Assembly: GCF_003201475.1 (NCBI RefSeq)
Contig: NZ_QJJK01000013.1
Span: forward strand, 62,001-126,000
Direction of reading: 5' to 3'
Source: Chelatococcus asaccharovorans
GTDB taxonomy: Bacteria > Pseudomonadota > Alphaproteobacteria > Rhizobiales > Beijerinckiaceae
DNA: 64,000 nucleotides
Below, in pieces: positions 49,964 to 58,715 of this stretch. Made by a program: the position numbers and the translations under genes. Numbering within the stretch: the first letter of the stretch is position 1; each line of letters opens with the position of its first letter. The notes beneath the pieces were generated by a model, which did no database searches, was not told the DNA's origin, and was given only the letters and a program-made list of their open reading frames with translations.

Positions 49964-51358
49964 TTGGATCACCCCCCCGTCACCCAAACCTTCAGGGACG
50001 AGCTTTCCAACCTGTTTGGAGACAGGGCGTCTTTCTCGTTGGTGCTTCGCGAACAGCATAGCCACGGCGAAGGCTATTCGTTTCAGGGCATGCCGGATGC
50101 GGTTGTCTTCGCAGAAACGGCCGACGACGTCGCCGATTTGGTCAAGCTCTGCCGTAGACACGGCGTTCCCGTTGTTCCCTTCGGTGCGGGGTCGTCGCTC
50201 GAAGGCCATGTCGCCGCGGTACGCGGCGGCGTGAGCCTGAACATGATGCGCATGAATCGCATATTGGACGTGTCGGTCGAGGCGCTCGACTGCCGGGTCG
50301 AGGCCGGCGTAACGCGCGAGCAACTCAACGCCCACCTACGAACCCAGGGCCTTTTCTTCAGCGTTGATCCGGGCGCGGATGCCACGATCGGCGGGATGGC
50401 GGCCACCCGTGCATCCGGCACCAATGCCGTCCGCTACGGCACCATCCGCGAAAACGTGCTTGGTCTCACGGTCGTGACGCCGTCGGGCGTAATCATCCGA
50501 ACCGGCGGCCGGGCCCGGAAGTCGTCGGCGGGCCTCGATCTCACCCGGCTCTACGTGGGCAGCGAGGGCACGCTCGGCGTCATCACAGAAGTCCAGGTCA
50601 GGCTTCAGGGCTTGCCCGAAGCAGTCCTCGTCGCAACATGCCAGTTCGACACATTCGAGAACGCGGTTGCCACCGTCACGACGGCGCTGCAGTCCGGTCT
50701 TCGCCTTGCGCGGATCGAGCTGCTCGACGAAGTGCAGATGCGCGGCTGCATCGGCTATTCGAAACTTGAAGGCTTTGCGGCGAAACCAACCCTGTTCATG
50801 GAATTCCATGGTTCTCCCGCCGGCGTACGCGAGGACGGCGCCGCCATGCAGAAACTGGCGCTCGAGTTCAACGGCAGGCATTTCCGTCATGCCGAGCGGC
50901 CGGAGGAAAGAACCCTTCTCTGGAAGGCGCGGCATAACTGCTATCATGCCACCAAATGGCTCTGCCCCGGCAAGGACAACATGGGCACGGACGCCTGCGT
51001 TCCGCTGTCGGAGTTCGCTGCTTGCATAACTGAAACAAAGCAGGATGTGCGAGACAGCGGATTGATTGCCCCGCTTGTCGGGCATGTCGGCGATGGCAAT
51101 TTTCACCTTGGCATCATGCATGATCGGAACGATCCGGACGAAACCGCACGGGCCGAAGCGCTCGCCGTGCGCGTGGCCGAACGCGCGATCCGTTATGGCG
51201 GGACTTGTACCGGCGAGCACGGCATCGGCCTGCACAAACGGCGTTTCATGGAAGCGGAACACGGAGCGGCGCTCGACGTCATGCGGGCGATCAAGCAAGC
51301 GCTGGATCCCGACAACATCATGAATCCCGGCAAGATGCTTCCCGACCGGATCGACTGA
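49964..51358 (+). CDS. FAD-linked 2-hydroxyacid oxidase (GlcD / D-lactate dehydrogenase type)
   Basis: The enzyme oxidises a D-2-hydroxy acid such as D-lactate or glycolate to the 2-oxo acid. The 464 residues show the PCMH FAD domain (VVPFGAGSSLEGHVAAVRGG, DPGADATIGGMAATRASGTN, YVGSEGTLGVITEVQVRLQG) and the FAD-oxidase C-terminal domain with HVGDGNFHLGIMHD and GTCTGEHGIGLHKRRFM. The start is a TTG at 49964, which needs the weak GGCAGG upstream; no in-frame ATG gives a full FAD domain. It follows LivF by 20 bases. No GlcE/GlcF partner is present, which favours a D-lactate dehydrogenase (cytochrome)-like single-subunit enzyme. Confidence 0.88.
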   Translation: MDHPPVTQTFRDELSNLFGDRASFSLVLREQHSHGEGYSFQGMPDAVVFAETADDVADLVKLCRRHGVPVVPFGAGSSLEGHVAAVRGGVSLNMMRMNRILDVSVEALDCRVEAGVTREQLNAHLRTQGLFFSVDPGADATIGGMAATRASGTNAVRYGTIRENVLGLTVVTPSGVIIRTGGRARKSSAGLDLTRLYVGSEGTLGVITEVQVRLQGLPEAVLVATCQFDTFENAVATVTTALQSGLRLARIELLDEVQMRGCIGYSKLEGFAAKPTLFMEFHGSPAGVREDGAAMQKLALEFNGRHFRHAERPEERTLLWKARHNCYHATKWLCPGKDNMGTDACVPLSEFAACITETKQDVRDSGLIAPLVGHVGDGNFHLGIMHDRNDPDETARAEALAVRVAERAIRYGGTCTGEHGIGLHKRRFMEAEHGAALDVMRAIKQALDPDNIMNPGKMLPDRID

Positions 51359-51414
51359 CGACGAGAGCACGGCAAGGCAGAATCAAGTTCCGCTATTCGG
51401 GAAACGGAGTGACG

Positions 51415-52410
51415 ATGAAGAAGATAATGAACAGTGCATCGACCTATGTCGACGACGTCTTGGCCGGGCTCGTACTCGCTCATCCGCGGCTGGCTCTGGG
51501 CGGCTCGGCAAACCGTGTCGTCCATCGCGCTGGCGGCGCGCGCAAAGGCAAGGTTGGCATCACGTCGGGCGGCGGATCCGGCCACTTGCCGCTGTTCACG
51601 GGCTATGTTGGGCAGGGGATGCTGGATAGCTGCTCCATCGGCAACGTCTTTGAAGGTCCGAACGTCGAGAGTTGCATCGATGCGATCAAGATCGCGGACG
51701 GCGGTGCGGGTGTGCTGCGCCTTTACGGGAATTACGGCGGCGACCGCATGAATTTCGACATGGCTGGTGAATTCCTCGAGGGCGAGATCGAAACCACAAC
51801 CGTGCTCGGCACGGATGACGTCGCCAGCGCTTCGCCGGATGAGGGAAAGAAGCGCCGGGGCGTCGCTGGCATAATCTACGCATACAAGATCGCCGGAGCA
51901 AAGGCCGAGGAAGGCGCGGATCTCTCTGCCGTTACCGCAACGGCAGCCAAGGCGGTTGCAGCGACGAAGACGATAGGCCTAGCCCTGTCACCCTGCCAGG
52001 TGCCAGGGTCGGCGAAGCCGACCTTCGAGATTGCGGCAGACGAGTTCGAGTTGGGAATGGGTATTCATGGTGAGCCGGGGCTGTGGCGCAGCAAGTTGAA
52101 GCCTGCTGACGAAATCGTCGACGACATGCTTTCCCGTCTTCTCGAAGAGCGCCCGGCCGGCCACGGCGGCCGTGTTTCAGTGCTTGTGAACAGCCTCGGC
52201 GCAACGCCTCTGGAAGAGCTGCTGATCATGTATCGCCGCGTAGCCGCCAAGCTGAGGGAAACAGGGATCGATATCGTCCAGCCGCTGGTGGGACACTACG
52301 CCACTTCCATGGAAATGGCCGGCGCTTCGATCAGCCTCTGCTTCCTGGACGAAGAACTCGAACACCTCTTGAGCGCGCCCTCCGGCAGTCCTTTCTGGGA
52401 GGTCAAGTGA
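51415..52410 (+). CDS. Dihydroxyacetone-kinase-type subunit DhaK
   Basis: DhaK binds short ketoses covalently through a His and receives phosphate from DhaL. The 331 residues have GKVGITSGGGSGHLPLFTGY and the ligand His in ELGMGIHGEPGLWR (about residue 217, as in known DhaK). The segment after the GHLPLF motif (VGQGMLDSCSIGNVFEGPNV) differs from classical dihydroxyacetone DhaK, so the substrate may be another triose or tetrose ketose. GGAG precedes the ATG at 51415; the longer frame from 51205 lies within the oxidase gene. Its stop overlaps the DhaL start by one base. Confidence 0.9.
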   Translation: MKKIMNSASTYVDDVLAGLVLAHPRLALGGSANRVVHRAGGARKGKVGITSGGGSGHLPLFTGYVGQGMLDSCSIGNVFEGPNVESCIDAIKIADGGAGVLRLYGNYGGDRMNFDMAGEFLEGEIETTTVLGTDDVASASPDEGKKRRGVAGIIYAYKIAGAKAEEGADLSAVTATAAKAVAATKTIGLALSPCQVPGSAKPTFEIAADEFELGMGIHGEPGLWRSKLKPADEIVDDMLSRLLEERPAGHGGRVSVLVNSLGATPLEELLIMYRRVAAKLRETGIDIVQPLVGHYATSMEMAGASISLCFLDEELEHLLSAPSGSPFWEVK

Positions 52411-53024
52411 TGACCGGGATTACAGTTCACACCATCCGCAATGCGGTCGAAATCGCCAACACGCGCATGGCGACGTTGGAAGAGGAGCTGAACCGTGCCG
52501 ACTCTCAACTTGGGGACGGTGATACGGGCGTGATGCTCAGCCGTGTTCTGGGTAAATTCTCCGAGACGGACATCTCGACATCGCCCGATGTCGGTGGGGC
52601 GTTGCAGATGCTGGCGCGGGCGGCAGCGGCGACCACAGGCTCCAGCCTTGGCACGCTGTTCATGACCGCGCTGCTTGCAATCGGAAAGAAGACCAAGGGC
52701 ATGGCATCCGTGCCGTGGAGCGACTTGTCCGACCTTCTGCAGGCGGCTCTTGAGGCCATGATCCAGCGCGGCGGCGCCTCGCTTGGCGACAAGACGGTGC
52801 TTGACGCCATCCATGCCGTCGCCATGGCCACGCAAGGCGTTGATGATCAAGCGCACATCGCGACAAAGGCGTCTCACGCCGCCGATCAGGCGCTTATCTC
52901 TTTCCAGGGGAAGCCCTGCAAGATCGGTCGTGCCCGCATGTTCGCTGATAAAAGCATCGGTATCGACGATCCCGGCATGCTGGGCTTCGTGCGCCTTGTC
53001 AACGCGCTTGCCGCCGGCCGCTGA
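52410..53024 (+). CDS. Dihydroxyacetone-kinase-type subunit DhaL
   Basis: DhaL holds the nucleotide and phosphorylates the DhaK-bound ketose. The 204 residues carry the Asp cluster in NRADSQLGDGDTGVMLSRVL and the GTSSGPLY-type region TGSSLGTLFMTALLAIGKKT. No PTS DhaM is present, so ATP is probably the donor. Translation is coupled to dhaK (TGATG). The IclR gene converges from the other side at 53098. Confidence 0.9.
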   Translation: MTGITVHTIRNAVEIANTRMATLEEELNRADSQLGDGDTGVMLSRVLGKFSETDISTSPDVGGALQMLARAAAATTGSSLGTLFMTALLAIGKKTKGMASVPWSDLSDLLQAALEAMIQRGGASLGDKTVLDAIHAVAMATQGVDDQAHIATKASHAADQALISFQGKPCKIGRARMFADKSIGIDDPGMLGFVRLVNALAAGR

Positions 53025-53097
53025 AGCAACACATTCAAAGAGAGAAAAGGCCGGGTCCAGTCGGATGTGGTCTTTCCCGTGGCGTTTCTCCGGAGCA

Positions 53098-53922
53098 TCA
53101 CGGGTGATGGCCGATCCGTTGGCCGATCAGGTTGGCGTGATGGATCACGATCTTGGACAGTTCCTCGATATCCGACATGTTGATCTGCCAGCTCGGACCA
53201 CTGACGCTGATCCCGGCGATGACTTCGCCGGATTGATTTCGGATAGGCGCGCCAACGCAGCGCAGGCCCGGCTGATGCTCCCCATCGTCGATGGCATAGC
53301 CGCGCTTGCGGATCAGCTCCATCTCTTCCAGAAGCGCCGGACCGGTCGTGATCGTCGCCTCCGTATAGTAGCGCAGACCGGCTTGGATCACCTTCTGAAT
53401 GACTGCATCCGGCTGCCATGCGAGGATGGCCTTTCCGACGCTCGTGCAATGGACCGGCGCGTTTTCGATCGAGGTCGACATTGGCGCATGGTCCGGCGAA
53501 GGATCAGCACGGTGAATGACCACGGCGCTGAGGCCATCGAAGATCGCCAGATGCACCGACTGGCCGCTCATCCGCTTTAGAGAATCGACGATCGGCCTTG
53601 CCTCGCGATGCAGGTCGAGGTTCATCAGAACGATGTTGCCGAGCTCGAACAGCTTGAGGCCGAGCCGGTATTTATCGCGTTCGCGATCCTGGTCGAGAAA
53701 GCCGACTTCCCGCAGCGACGCCATCAAGCGATGCGTCGTGCTCCGTGGGAAACCTGTCTTGTCGCAAATCTCTGCAAGCGACAACGCACGCTCGTTGACC
53801 GAGAAACACTCCAGAACCCGCATGATCTTCATCAGCGACTTCAGGTTTTCGTCGGAACCGCGACCATTCGATTTCGCAGTCTTCGGTTCGTTGGGGTTTT
53901 CGAGAGATGGGTCCATAGGCAT
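53098..53922 (-). CDS. IclR-family transcriptional regulator
   Basis: The 274 residues have an N-terminal winged helix (ALSLAEICDKTGFPRSTTHR, LMASLREVGFLDQD) and an IclR effector domain (REARPIVDSLKRMSGQSVHL, NAPVHCTSVGKAILAWQPDA, GLRCVGAPIRNQSGEVIAGI). It lies between the Liv/Dha genes (convergent) and the DapA-type operon (divergent), so it is the likely regulator of the whole locus. IclR effectors are often aromatic or sugar acids or short carboxylates. Confidence 0.92.
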   Translation of the reverse strand: MPMDPSLENPNEPKTAKSNGRGSDENLKSLMKIMRVLECFSVNERALSLAEICDKTGFPRSTTHRLMASLREVGFLDQDRERDKYRLGLKLFELGNIVLMNLDLHREARPIVDSLKRMSGQSVHLAIFDGLSAVVIHRADPSPDHAPMSTSIENAPVHCTSVGKAILAWQPDAVIQKVIQAGLRYYTEATITTGPALLEEMELIRKRGYAIDDGEHQPGLRCVGAPIRNQSGEVIAGISVSGPSWQINMSDIEELSKIVIHHANLIGQRIGHHP

Positions 53923-54012
53923 TCTTTATCATAAATCCCGGCATCCGGTACACAAGTTCCGATTTTCCTGAAAACATGTCGCTTGTCGAGGGCGGATTTG
54001 CCACACCGCTTG

Positions 54013-54067
54013 TTGACACCGGAATTTCATCCCAATATGTTCCAAATACGAAACGTCATCCCGTATT
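54013..54067 (+). promoter_or_regulatory. Promoter and IclR-type dyad of the DapA-family operon
   Basis: TTGACA (54013-54018) and TATGTT (54036-54041) are spaced by 17 bases. Just after the -10, AATACG (54045-54050) and CGTATT (54062-54067) form a dyad with an 11-base spacer; including flanks it reads TTCCAAATACG...CGTATTGTGGAA. The overlap with the likely transcription start suits repression by the divergent IclR protein. Confidence 0.5.
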
Positions 54068-54124
54068 GTGGAATTCATTACAGGGCCCGATGCGGCGTTT
54101 CATGATCAAGGAGGAGAGGTTTTC

Positions 54125-55030
54125 ATGCAGCAAGAGAGCAAACTGGCCCTGAAGGCGAAACTGCGGGGCATTCTGCCGCCCGTGACGATGCCCTTCGACG
54201 AGAAAGGAAGACTCATTGCGTCCGGCATTAGGAAGCAGATCGATTTCATGATCGATTCCGGCGTTCACGGGATCGTCGCCGGCGGCAGCACGGGTGAAGG
54301 CCACACGCTTTCGACTGAAGAATTCGTGGAGTCGATGGAAGCCACCCACGCGGCGATCGCGGGCCGAGTACCTTTTGTCGTCGGGCTGATCGTCAACTCG
54401 ACGATCGAGGCCATCGAACGGACCAAGAAGATCGCTCACCTGAAGCCGGACGCGCTCCAAGTCACGCCGGTACACTATCTCTTCAAGCCAGGCCCCGAAG
54501 CGACCATCAAGCATTTTCGCGAAATCTATGAAGAAACCGGTATTCCGATCCTGATCTATAACGTCATTCCGTGGAACTACCTGTCCGCCGAACTGATGCT
54601 CAGGATCATGGAAGAAGTTCCCGGCGTCGTCGGCATGAAACAGAGTTCGGGCGACCTCAAGTCACTCTCCGACCTTCTGGGTGCTGCCAAGAGCGAGAAC
54701 ATCGTCCTCACCGGCATCGACGCACTTCTCTATCCGGGCTTCGCCCTGGGCGCTCACGGCGCGATCTCGGCGCTCACCTCGGCGCTGCCGAAACAGACCG
54801 TGAAACTCTATGATGCGGTCAAGAGCGGCAATCATGAAGAGGCGCTCAAACTTCACTGGAAGCTGAACGGTATCTGGAACGTGGTTCGACACGACAACCT
54901 GCCGGCTTGCACCAAGTACATCCAGTCGCGGCAGGGTGTCGACTTCTTCCTCCCGCGCGCACCGATGGAGCCCGTTTCGAACGAGATCAAGAATGTGATC
55001 GACGGCGCACTGAAGGCTTTCGCCATCTGA
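54125..55030 (+). CDS. DapA-family lyase/aldolase (N-acetylneuraminate lyase superfamily)
   Basis: These barrels form a Schiff base with pyruvate or a 2-keto-3-deoxy acid and act as aldolases or dehydratases. The 301 residues have the carboxylate motif AGGSTGEGHTLS, Tyr in PILIYNVIPWNY and the Schiff-base Lys in VVGMKQSSGDLKS. GGAGGAG sets the start at 54125. Dihydrodipicolinate synthase itself is unlikely, because the locus holds a sugar-acid-type hydrolase and a TRAP importer; a keto-deoxy-sugar-acid aldolase or dehydratase is the better reading. Confidence 0.88.
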   Translation: MQQESKLALKAKLRGILPPVTMPFDEKGRLIASGIRKQIDFMIDSGVHGIVAGGSTGEGHTLSTEEFVESMEATHAAIAGRVPFVVGLIVNSTIEAIERTKKIAHLKPDALQVTPVHYLFKPGPEATIKHFREIYEETGIPILIYNVIPWNYLSAELMLRIMEEVPGVVGMKQSSGDLKSLSDLLGAAKSENIVLTGIDALLYPGFALGAHGAISALTSALPKQTVKLYDAVKSGNHEEALKLHWKLNGIWNVVRHDNLPACTKYIQSRQGVDFFLPRAPMEPVSNEIKNVIDGALKAFAI

Positions 55031-55111
55031 CGCTTGGCCTTTCACGTCCCGCCGCGTTGGCGGGGCGCCTCGGGCGAAAATCGGTCTCATGTGTCTTTGG
55101 AGGGGGAAAAC

Positions 55112-55618
55112 ATGAAGGGCTCGGAGAAGACCGATTGGGAGGCCGAGGTTGCTATAATCGTGGGCGAACCCGCCTATCTGATCGACGAAAGCGAGGCGAT
55201 GTCGAGGACCGCCGGCTTCTGCATCTGCCACGACGGATCAGAGGGCGCCTTCCAGATGGAGAGGGGCGGACAGTGGGTCAGGGGCAAGAGCGGCCCCACC
55301 TGCGGACCTCTTGGTCCATGGCTCGTCACGCCAGATGAACGCGATGTGCAGAACCGCGACGCCTGGCTGAAGGTCAACGGCGACCGCATGCAGTCTGGTA
55401 CGACGTCGACAATGATCTTCGGCTTCGCGACCATTCTCGCCTATCTCGCGCAGTTCATAAAGCTCATGCCCGGTGACGCGATCACCACCGGCACCCCGCA
55501 CAGTGTCGGTATGGCGATGGACCCGCCGCGCTTTCTGAAAGCGGGCGATGTCCTGCGCCTTGGCGTCGATGGACTTGGTGAGCAGCGTCAGCAAGTCATG
55601 GCACACAGAAGGCTTTGA
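55112..55618 (+). CDS. N-terminally shortened fumarylacetoacetate-hydrolase-family protein
   Basis: The 168 residues correspond to the C-terminal part of FAH-family hydrolases of about 280 residues: SEKTDWEAEVAIIVGEP, GGQWVRGKSGPTCGPLGPWL, TMIFGFATILAYLAQFIKLM, ITTGTPHSVGMAMDPP and LRLGVDGLGEQRQQV. These motifs are close to 2,4-diketo-3-deoxy-sugar-acid hydrolases. The metal ligands EAE and D (CHDGSE) are kept, but the first about 110 residues are absent. A good GGAGGGGG precedes the ATG, so the short form may be translated. The 81 bases before it show no trace of the missing domain. Confidence 0.75.
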   Translation: MKGSEKTDWEAEVAIIVGEPAYLIDESEAMSRTAGFCICHDGSEGAFQMERGGQWVRGKSGPTCGPLGPWLVTPDERDVQNRDAWLKVNGDRMQSGTTSTMIFGFATILAYLAQFIKLMPGDAITTGTPHSVGMAMDPPRFLKAGDVLRLGVDGLGEQRQQVMAHRRL

Positions 55619-55671
55619 ACACCATTGCCGGCTTCGCGCCGGCGATCAACGCATGAACGGAGGAGGAAACA

Positions 55672-56712
55672 ATGTTCGTCAATAGAACGATTGCCAGTCT
55701 GAAAAGCGGAGTCATCGCGTCAACGCTGGTTGCCGCACTCTTTGCCGTGCCTTCGGTGTCGCAGGCTGAAATCCGCGAAATGCGCCTGCGCGCAGGCACC
55801 AGTCAGAGTGATCAGCACCCCGACTACCTCGGGTTCAAGAAGTTCGCGGAAATTGTCAGCGAAAAGAGTGGCGGCAAGATCAAGATCACCGTCGCCCCGG
55901 GGGCGACACTTGGTACCGACATCCAGATGCAGGCGAACCTCCAGGCTGGCACGCAGGACTTCATGACCACCTCGCCGGTCACGATGGCGGGCCAGATCCC
56001 CCAGGTATCGATCCTCGACCTGCCATATGTGTTCAAGACGAGCGAGGAATACGACAAGCTTATGGACGGTCCGGTCGGGGCCAAGTTCAACGAACTGATG
56101 GCGGAGAAGGGCTGGATCGGTCTCGGCTTTACCAACAATGGTTTCCGCGAAACCACCTCCAAGGTCAAACCGATCACCAAATGGGAGGATTTCGCTGGTC
56201 TGAAGATCCGCGCGATCCAGAACCCGATGTATCTTGAGCTATTTAAGACGCTCGGCGCCAATCCGACGCCGCTGCCGGTCAGCGAGATCTACACCGCGCT
56301 GGAAACCGGTACCGTCGAGGCTCAGGAAAATCCCCTGCCACAGATCGTCTTCATGCGCCTGTTCGAAGTGCAGAAGTACCTCTCGCTGACCAATCACAGC
56401 CTCAATTCCGTGGTCCTGCTCATGGGCAAGCCTTCCTGGAACAAGCTGAACGATGACGAGAAGAAGCTCATCACCGAAGCTGCGCTTGAAGTCACGCTCT
56501 ACAAGCGCGATCTGGTCAAGACCAAGACGGCCAACTGGCTGAAGGCAGTCCAGGAAGCAGGCGTCGGGGTCAACGAAATCTCGCCGGACGAGCGTCAGCG
56601 GTTTGCCGTCAAAACGAATCCCATTGTCGAGAAGTTCTCAGCAGAACTCGGCAGGGACTTCTCCGACTTCTATTTTGCAGAACTGAAAAAGGTTCGGGCC
56701 GCTTCCAACTGA
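55672..56712 (+). CDS. dctP: TRAP transporter substrate-binding protein DctP
   Basis: A 346-residue periplasmic receptor with a Sec signal (KSGVIASTLVAALFAVPSVS). Mature DctP features are FKKFAEIVSEKSGGKIKITV, the carboxylate Arg in FAGLKIRAIQNPMYLELFKT and ALETGTVEAQENPLPQIVFM. GGAGGAGG precedes the ATG. With the sugar-acid-type enzymes just upstream, the ligand is probably an aldonate, uronate or keto acid. Confidence 0.92.
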   Translation: MFVNRTIASLKSGVIASTLVAALFAVPSVSQAEIREMRLRAGTSQSDQHPDYLGFKKFAEIVSEKSGGKIKITVAPGATLGTDIQMQANLQAGTQDFMTTSPVTMAGQIPQVSILDLPYVFKTSEEYDKLMDGPVGAKFNELMAEKGWIGLGFTNNGFRETTSKVKPITKWEDFAGLKIRAIQNPMYLELFKTLGANPTPLPVSEIYTALETGTVEAQENPLPQIVFMRLFEVQKYLSLTNHSLNSVVLLMGKPSWNKLNDDEKKLITEAALEVTLYKRDLVKTKTANWLKAVQEAGVGVNEISPDERQRFAVKTNPIVEKFSAELGRDFSDFYFAELKKVRAASN

Positions 56713-56786
56713 GCAAGCGCTCTGCCGGCACAGCTTTGCCTCGACGGGCAACCGTGCCGGCATTCTCCTCCTGTCGGAGATTTCCC

Positions 56787-57356
56787 ATGCAAAGTTCGGT
56801 GATCAACCGGATCGTCGACGGCTATTTCAAGCTGCTCGAATTCATCCTTTTCGTCTGCATGGCAGGCATGGTCATCACGGTGTTTGGCAACGTGGTGCTG
56901 CGCTATGGCTTCAACTCCGGCATCCTCGTGTCGGAAGAGCTCTCCCGCTTCCTGTTCATATGGATGACATTCATCGGCGCTGTCGTCGTGCTCCGTGAAC
57001 ACGGTCATCTCGGCATGGACACCGTGATCAAGATGCTCCCGCTAAACGGCGCGAAGGTCGCCAAGGCGATCAGCGACGTTCTCGTCATCGTCTGTTGCGT
57101 ATTCCTGATTGCGGGGACGTGGGAGCAGCACGAGGTGAACATGGGCAATCTTTCGCCCGTGATGATGGTTCCCCTCGAGTACGTCTATAGCGTCGCCTAC
57201 ATTTCCGGGATCTCGATGATGGTGATCACAGCCGTCAGCCTGGTCTCGACCTTCCTGCCGGGTGCGCGCGATCCCCGCCAATCTCTGTTCGTCGATGCGG
57301 AAGAAGAGGCCGCGCTGAACAGTATCGATGCCGCCGCAGGAAAGTCGGACACATGA
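56787..57356 (+). CDS. dctQ: TRAP transporter small membrane subunit DctQ
   Basis: The 189-residue protein has four helices. The conserved DctQ core is NVVLRYGFNSGILVSEELSR followed by FLFIWMTFIGAVVVLREHGH. The open frame begins at 56736 but GGAG lies eight bases before the ATG at 56787, which gives the usual N terminus. Its stop overlaps the DctM start. Confidence 0.92.
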   Translation: MQSSVINRIVDGYFKLLEFILFVCMAGMVITVFGNVVLRYGFNSGILVSEELSRFLFIWMTFIGAVVVLREHGHLGMDTVIKMLPLNGAKVAKAISDVLVIVCCVFLIAGTWEQHEVNMGNLSPVMMVPLEYVYSVAYISGISMMVITAVSLVSTFLPGARDPRQSLFVDAEEEAALNSIDAAAGKSDT

Positions 57357-58633
57357 TCGTTGTCGTCTTTATCGGCGCCTTGCTCGGCGCGATGGCCCTT
57401 GGCATGCCTGTCGCCTTCGCGCTCATCGTGTCTGGCCTCGCCATGATGTGGAACATCGATATGTGGAGCCCGCAGATCGTGGCTCAGAACATGCTGAGCG
57501 GCGCCGACAGCTTCACTCTACTCGCCGTTCCCTTCTTCCTGTTTGCCGGCGAGCTGATGAATGCCGGCGGCATCTCGCGTCGCATCGTCAATGCCGCGCT
57601 TGCCTGGATCGGCCATTTCCGAGGAGGCCTCGGCTATGCAGGCATCGCAGCGGCCGTCGTTTTGGCGGCGTTGTCCGGCTCGGCGATCGCTGATACGGCC
57701 GCGGTCGCTGCTCTTCTCGTCCCGGCAATGCGCGCCTCCGGCTATTCCGTGCGTCGTTCCACCGGACTGCTGGCTGCGGGCGGCGTCATCGCACCGGTCC
57801 TGCCGCCTGCAATCGCGCTCGTGCTCTTCGGCGTCGCAGGTGGCGTCTCGATCACGCAGCTTTTCCTCGCGGGTATTTTCCCTGGCCTGCTTATGGCATT
57901 GTCGCTCGTAATCACCTGGGCGATCGTCTGCCGTCGGGACAACATCGCGCCGCTTCCCAGGAAGACGCTCAGGGAGCGGCTCAAGATTACGGCTGACGCG
58001 GGCGTGGGCCTGTTTCTTCCGGTCGTGGTGATCGGTGGCATTCGCTTGGGCATTTTCACGCCGACGGAAGCTGCGGTTATTGCGGCCGTCTACGCCCTGA
58101 TCGCCGGCCTCTTCGTCTACCGGGAAATCAAGATCAACCAGCTCTACGGCTTGGTCGTCCGTGCGGCGAAGATCACGGCGTCGGTCATCTTTCTCGTCGC
58201 TGCCGCAATGGTCTCGGCTTGGCTTATCACCGCAGCCGACATTCCGAGCTACGTCAGTGCGATGCTCGAGCCGTTCATAGCCACGCCGATCCTGCTGATG
58301 TTCGTGCTGATGATCCTCGTCATCATTGTCGGCACCGCGCTCGACATGGCGCCGACCATCCTGATCCTGACGCCGGTGCTGATGCCGGCGATCAGGGAGG
58401 CGGGTATCAATCCGGTCTATTTCGGCATCCTATTCGTGATGAACAACGCCCTGGGCATGGTAACTCCACCTGTTGGAACCGTTTTGAACGTTGCAGCCAG
58501 CGTCTCGCGAATCTCGGTCGATGACGCCTTCAAGGGGGTTTTCCCATTCCTCTTGGCGGAAATCATCGTCATGCTCGTGCTGGTATTGTTCCCCGATCTG
58601 GTGCTCGTGCCACTTCGCTTCCTTATGCACTAG
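57353..58633 (+). CDS. dctM: TRAP transporter large permease DctM
   Basis: The 426-residue sodium-coupled permease has about 12 helices. Typical segments are VPFFLFAGELMNAGGISRRI, LSGSAIADTAAVAALLVPAM, GGVIAPVLPPAIALVLFGVA and the C-terminal NNALGMVTPPVGTVLNVAAS. The ATG overlaps the dctQ stop (ATGA). It ends the IclR-linked operon; a palindromic CGGTCCGGACCG about 35 bases after the stop (58669-58680) may belong to a terminator. Confidence 0.94.
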   Translation: MIVVVFIGALLGAMALGMPVAFALIVSGLAMMWNIDMWSPQIVAQNMLSGADSFTLLAVPFFLFAGELMNAGGISRRIVNAALAWIGHFRGGLGYAGIAAAVVLAALSGSAIADTAAVAALLVPAMRASGYSVRRSTGLLAAGGVIAPVLPPAIALVLFGVAGGVSITQLFLAGIFPGLLMALSLVITWAIVCRRDNIAPLPRKTLRERLKITADAGVGLFLPVVVIGGIRLGIFTPTEAAVIAAVYALIAGLFVYREIKINQLYGLVVRAAKITASVIFLVAAAMVSAWLITAADIPSYVSAMLEPFIATPILLMFVLMILVIIVGTALDMAPTILILTPVLMPAIREAGINPVYFGILFVMNNALGMVTPPVGTVLNVAASVSRISVDDAFKGVFPFLLAEIIVMLVLVLFPDLVLVPLRFLMH

Positions 58634-58715
58634 ATGTGAGTTCTCAATAGGTTTCCTTCCGGTCCGGACCGAGGAAGCTGAGGTCGCGAGACTGCAGAGC
58701 TCCCGGAGGGACCAG

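Noticed and set aside
54125-55030. Housekeeping dihydrodipicolinate synthase
   Set aside because: Family motifs alone cannot separate it, and its operon partners (FAH-type hydrolase, TRAP importer, IclR) indicate a catabolic lyase.
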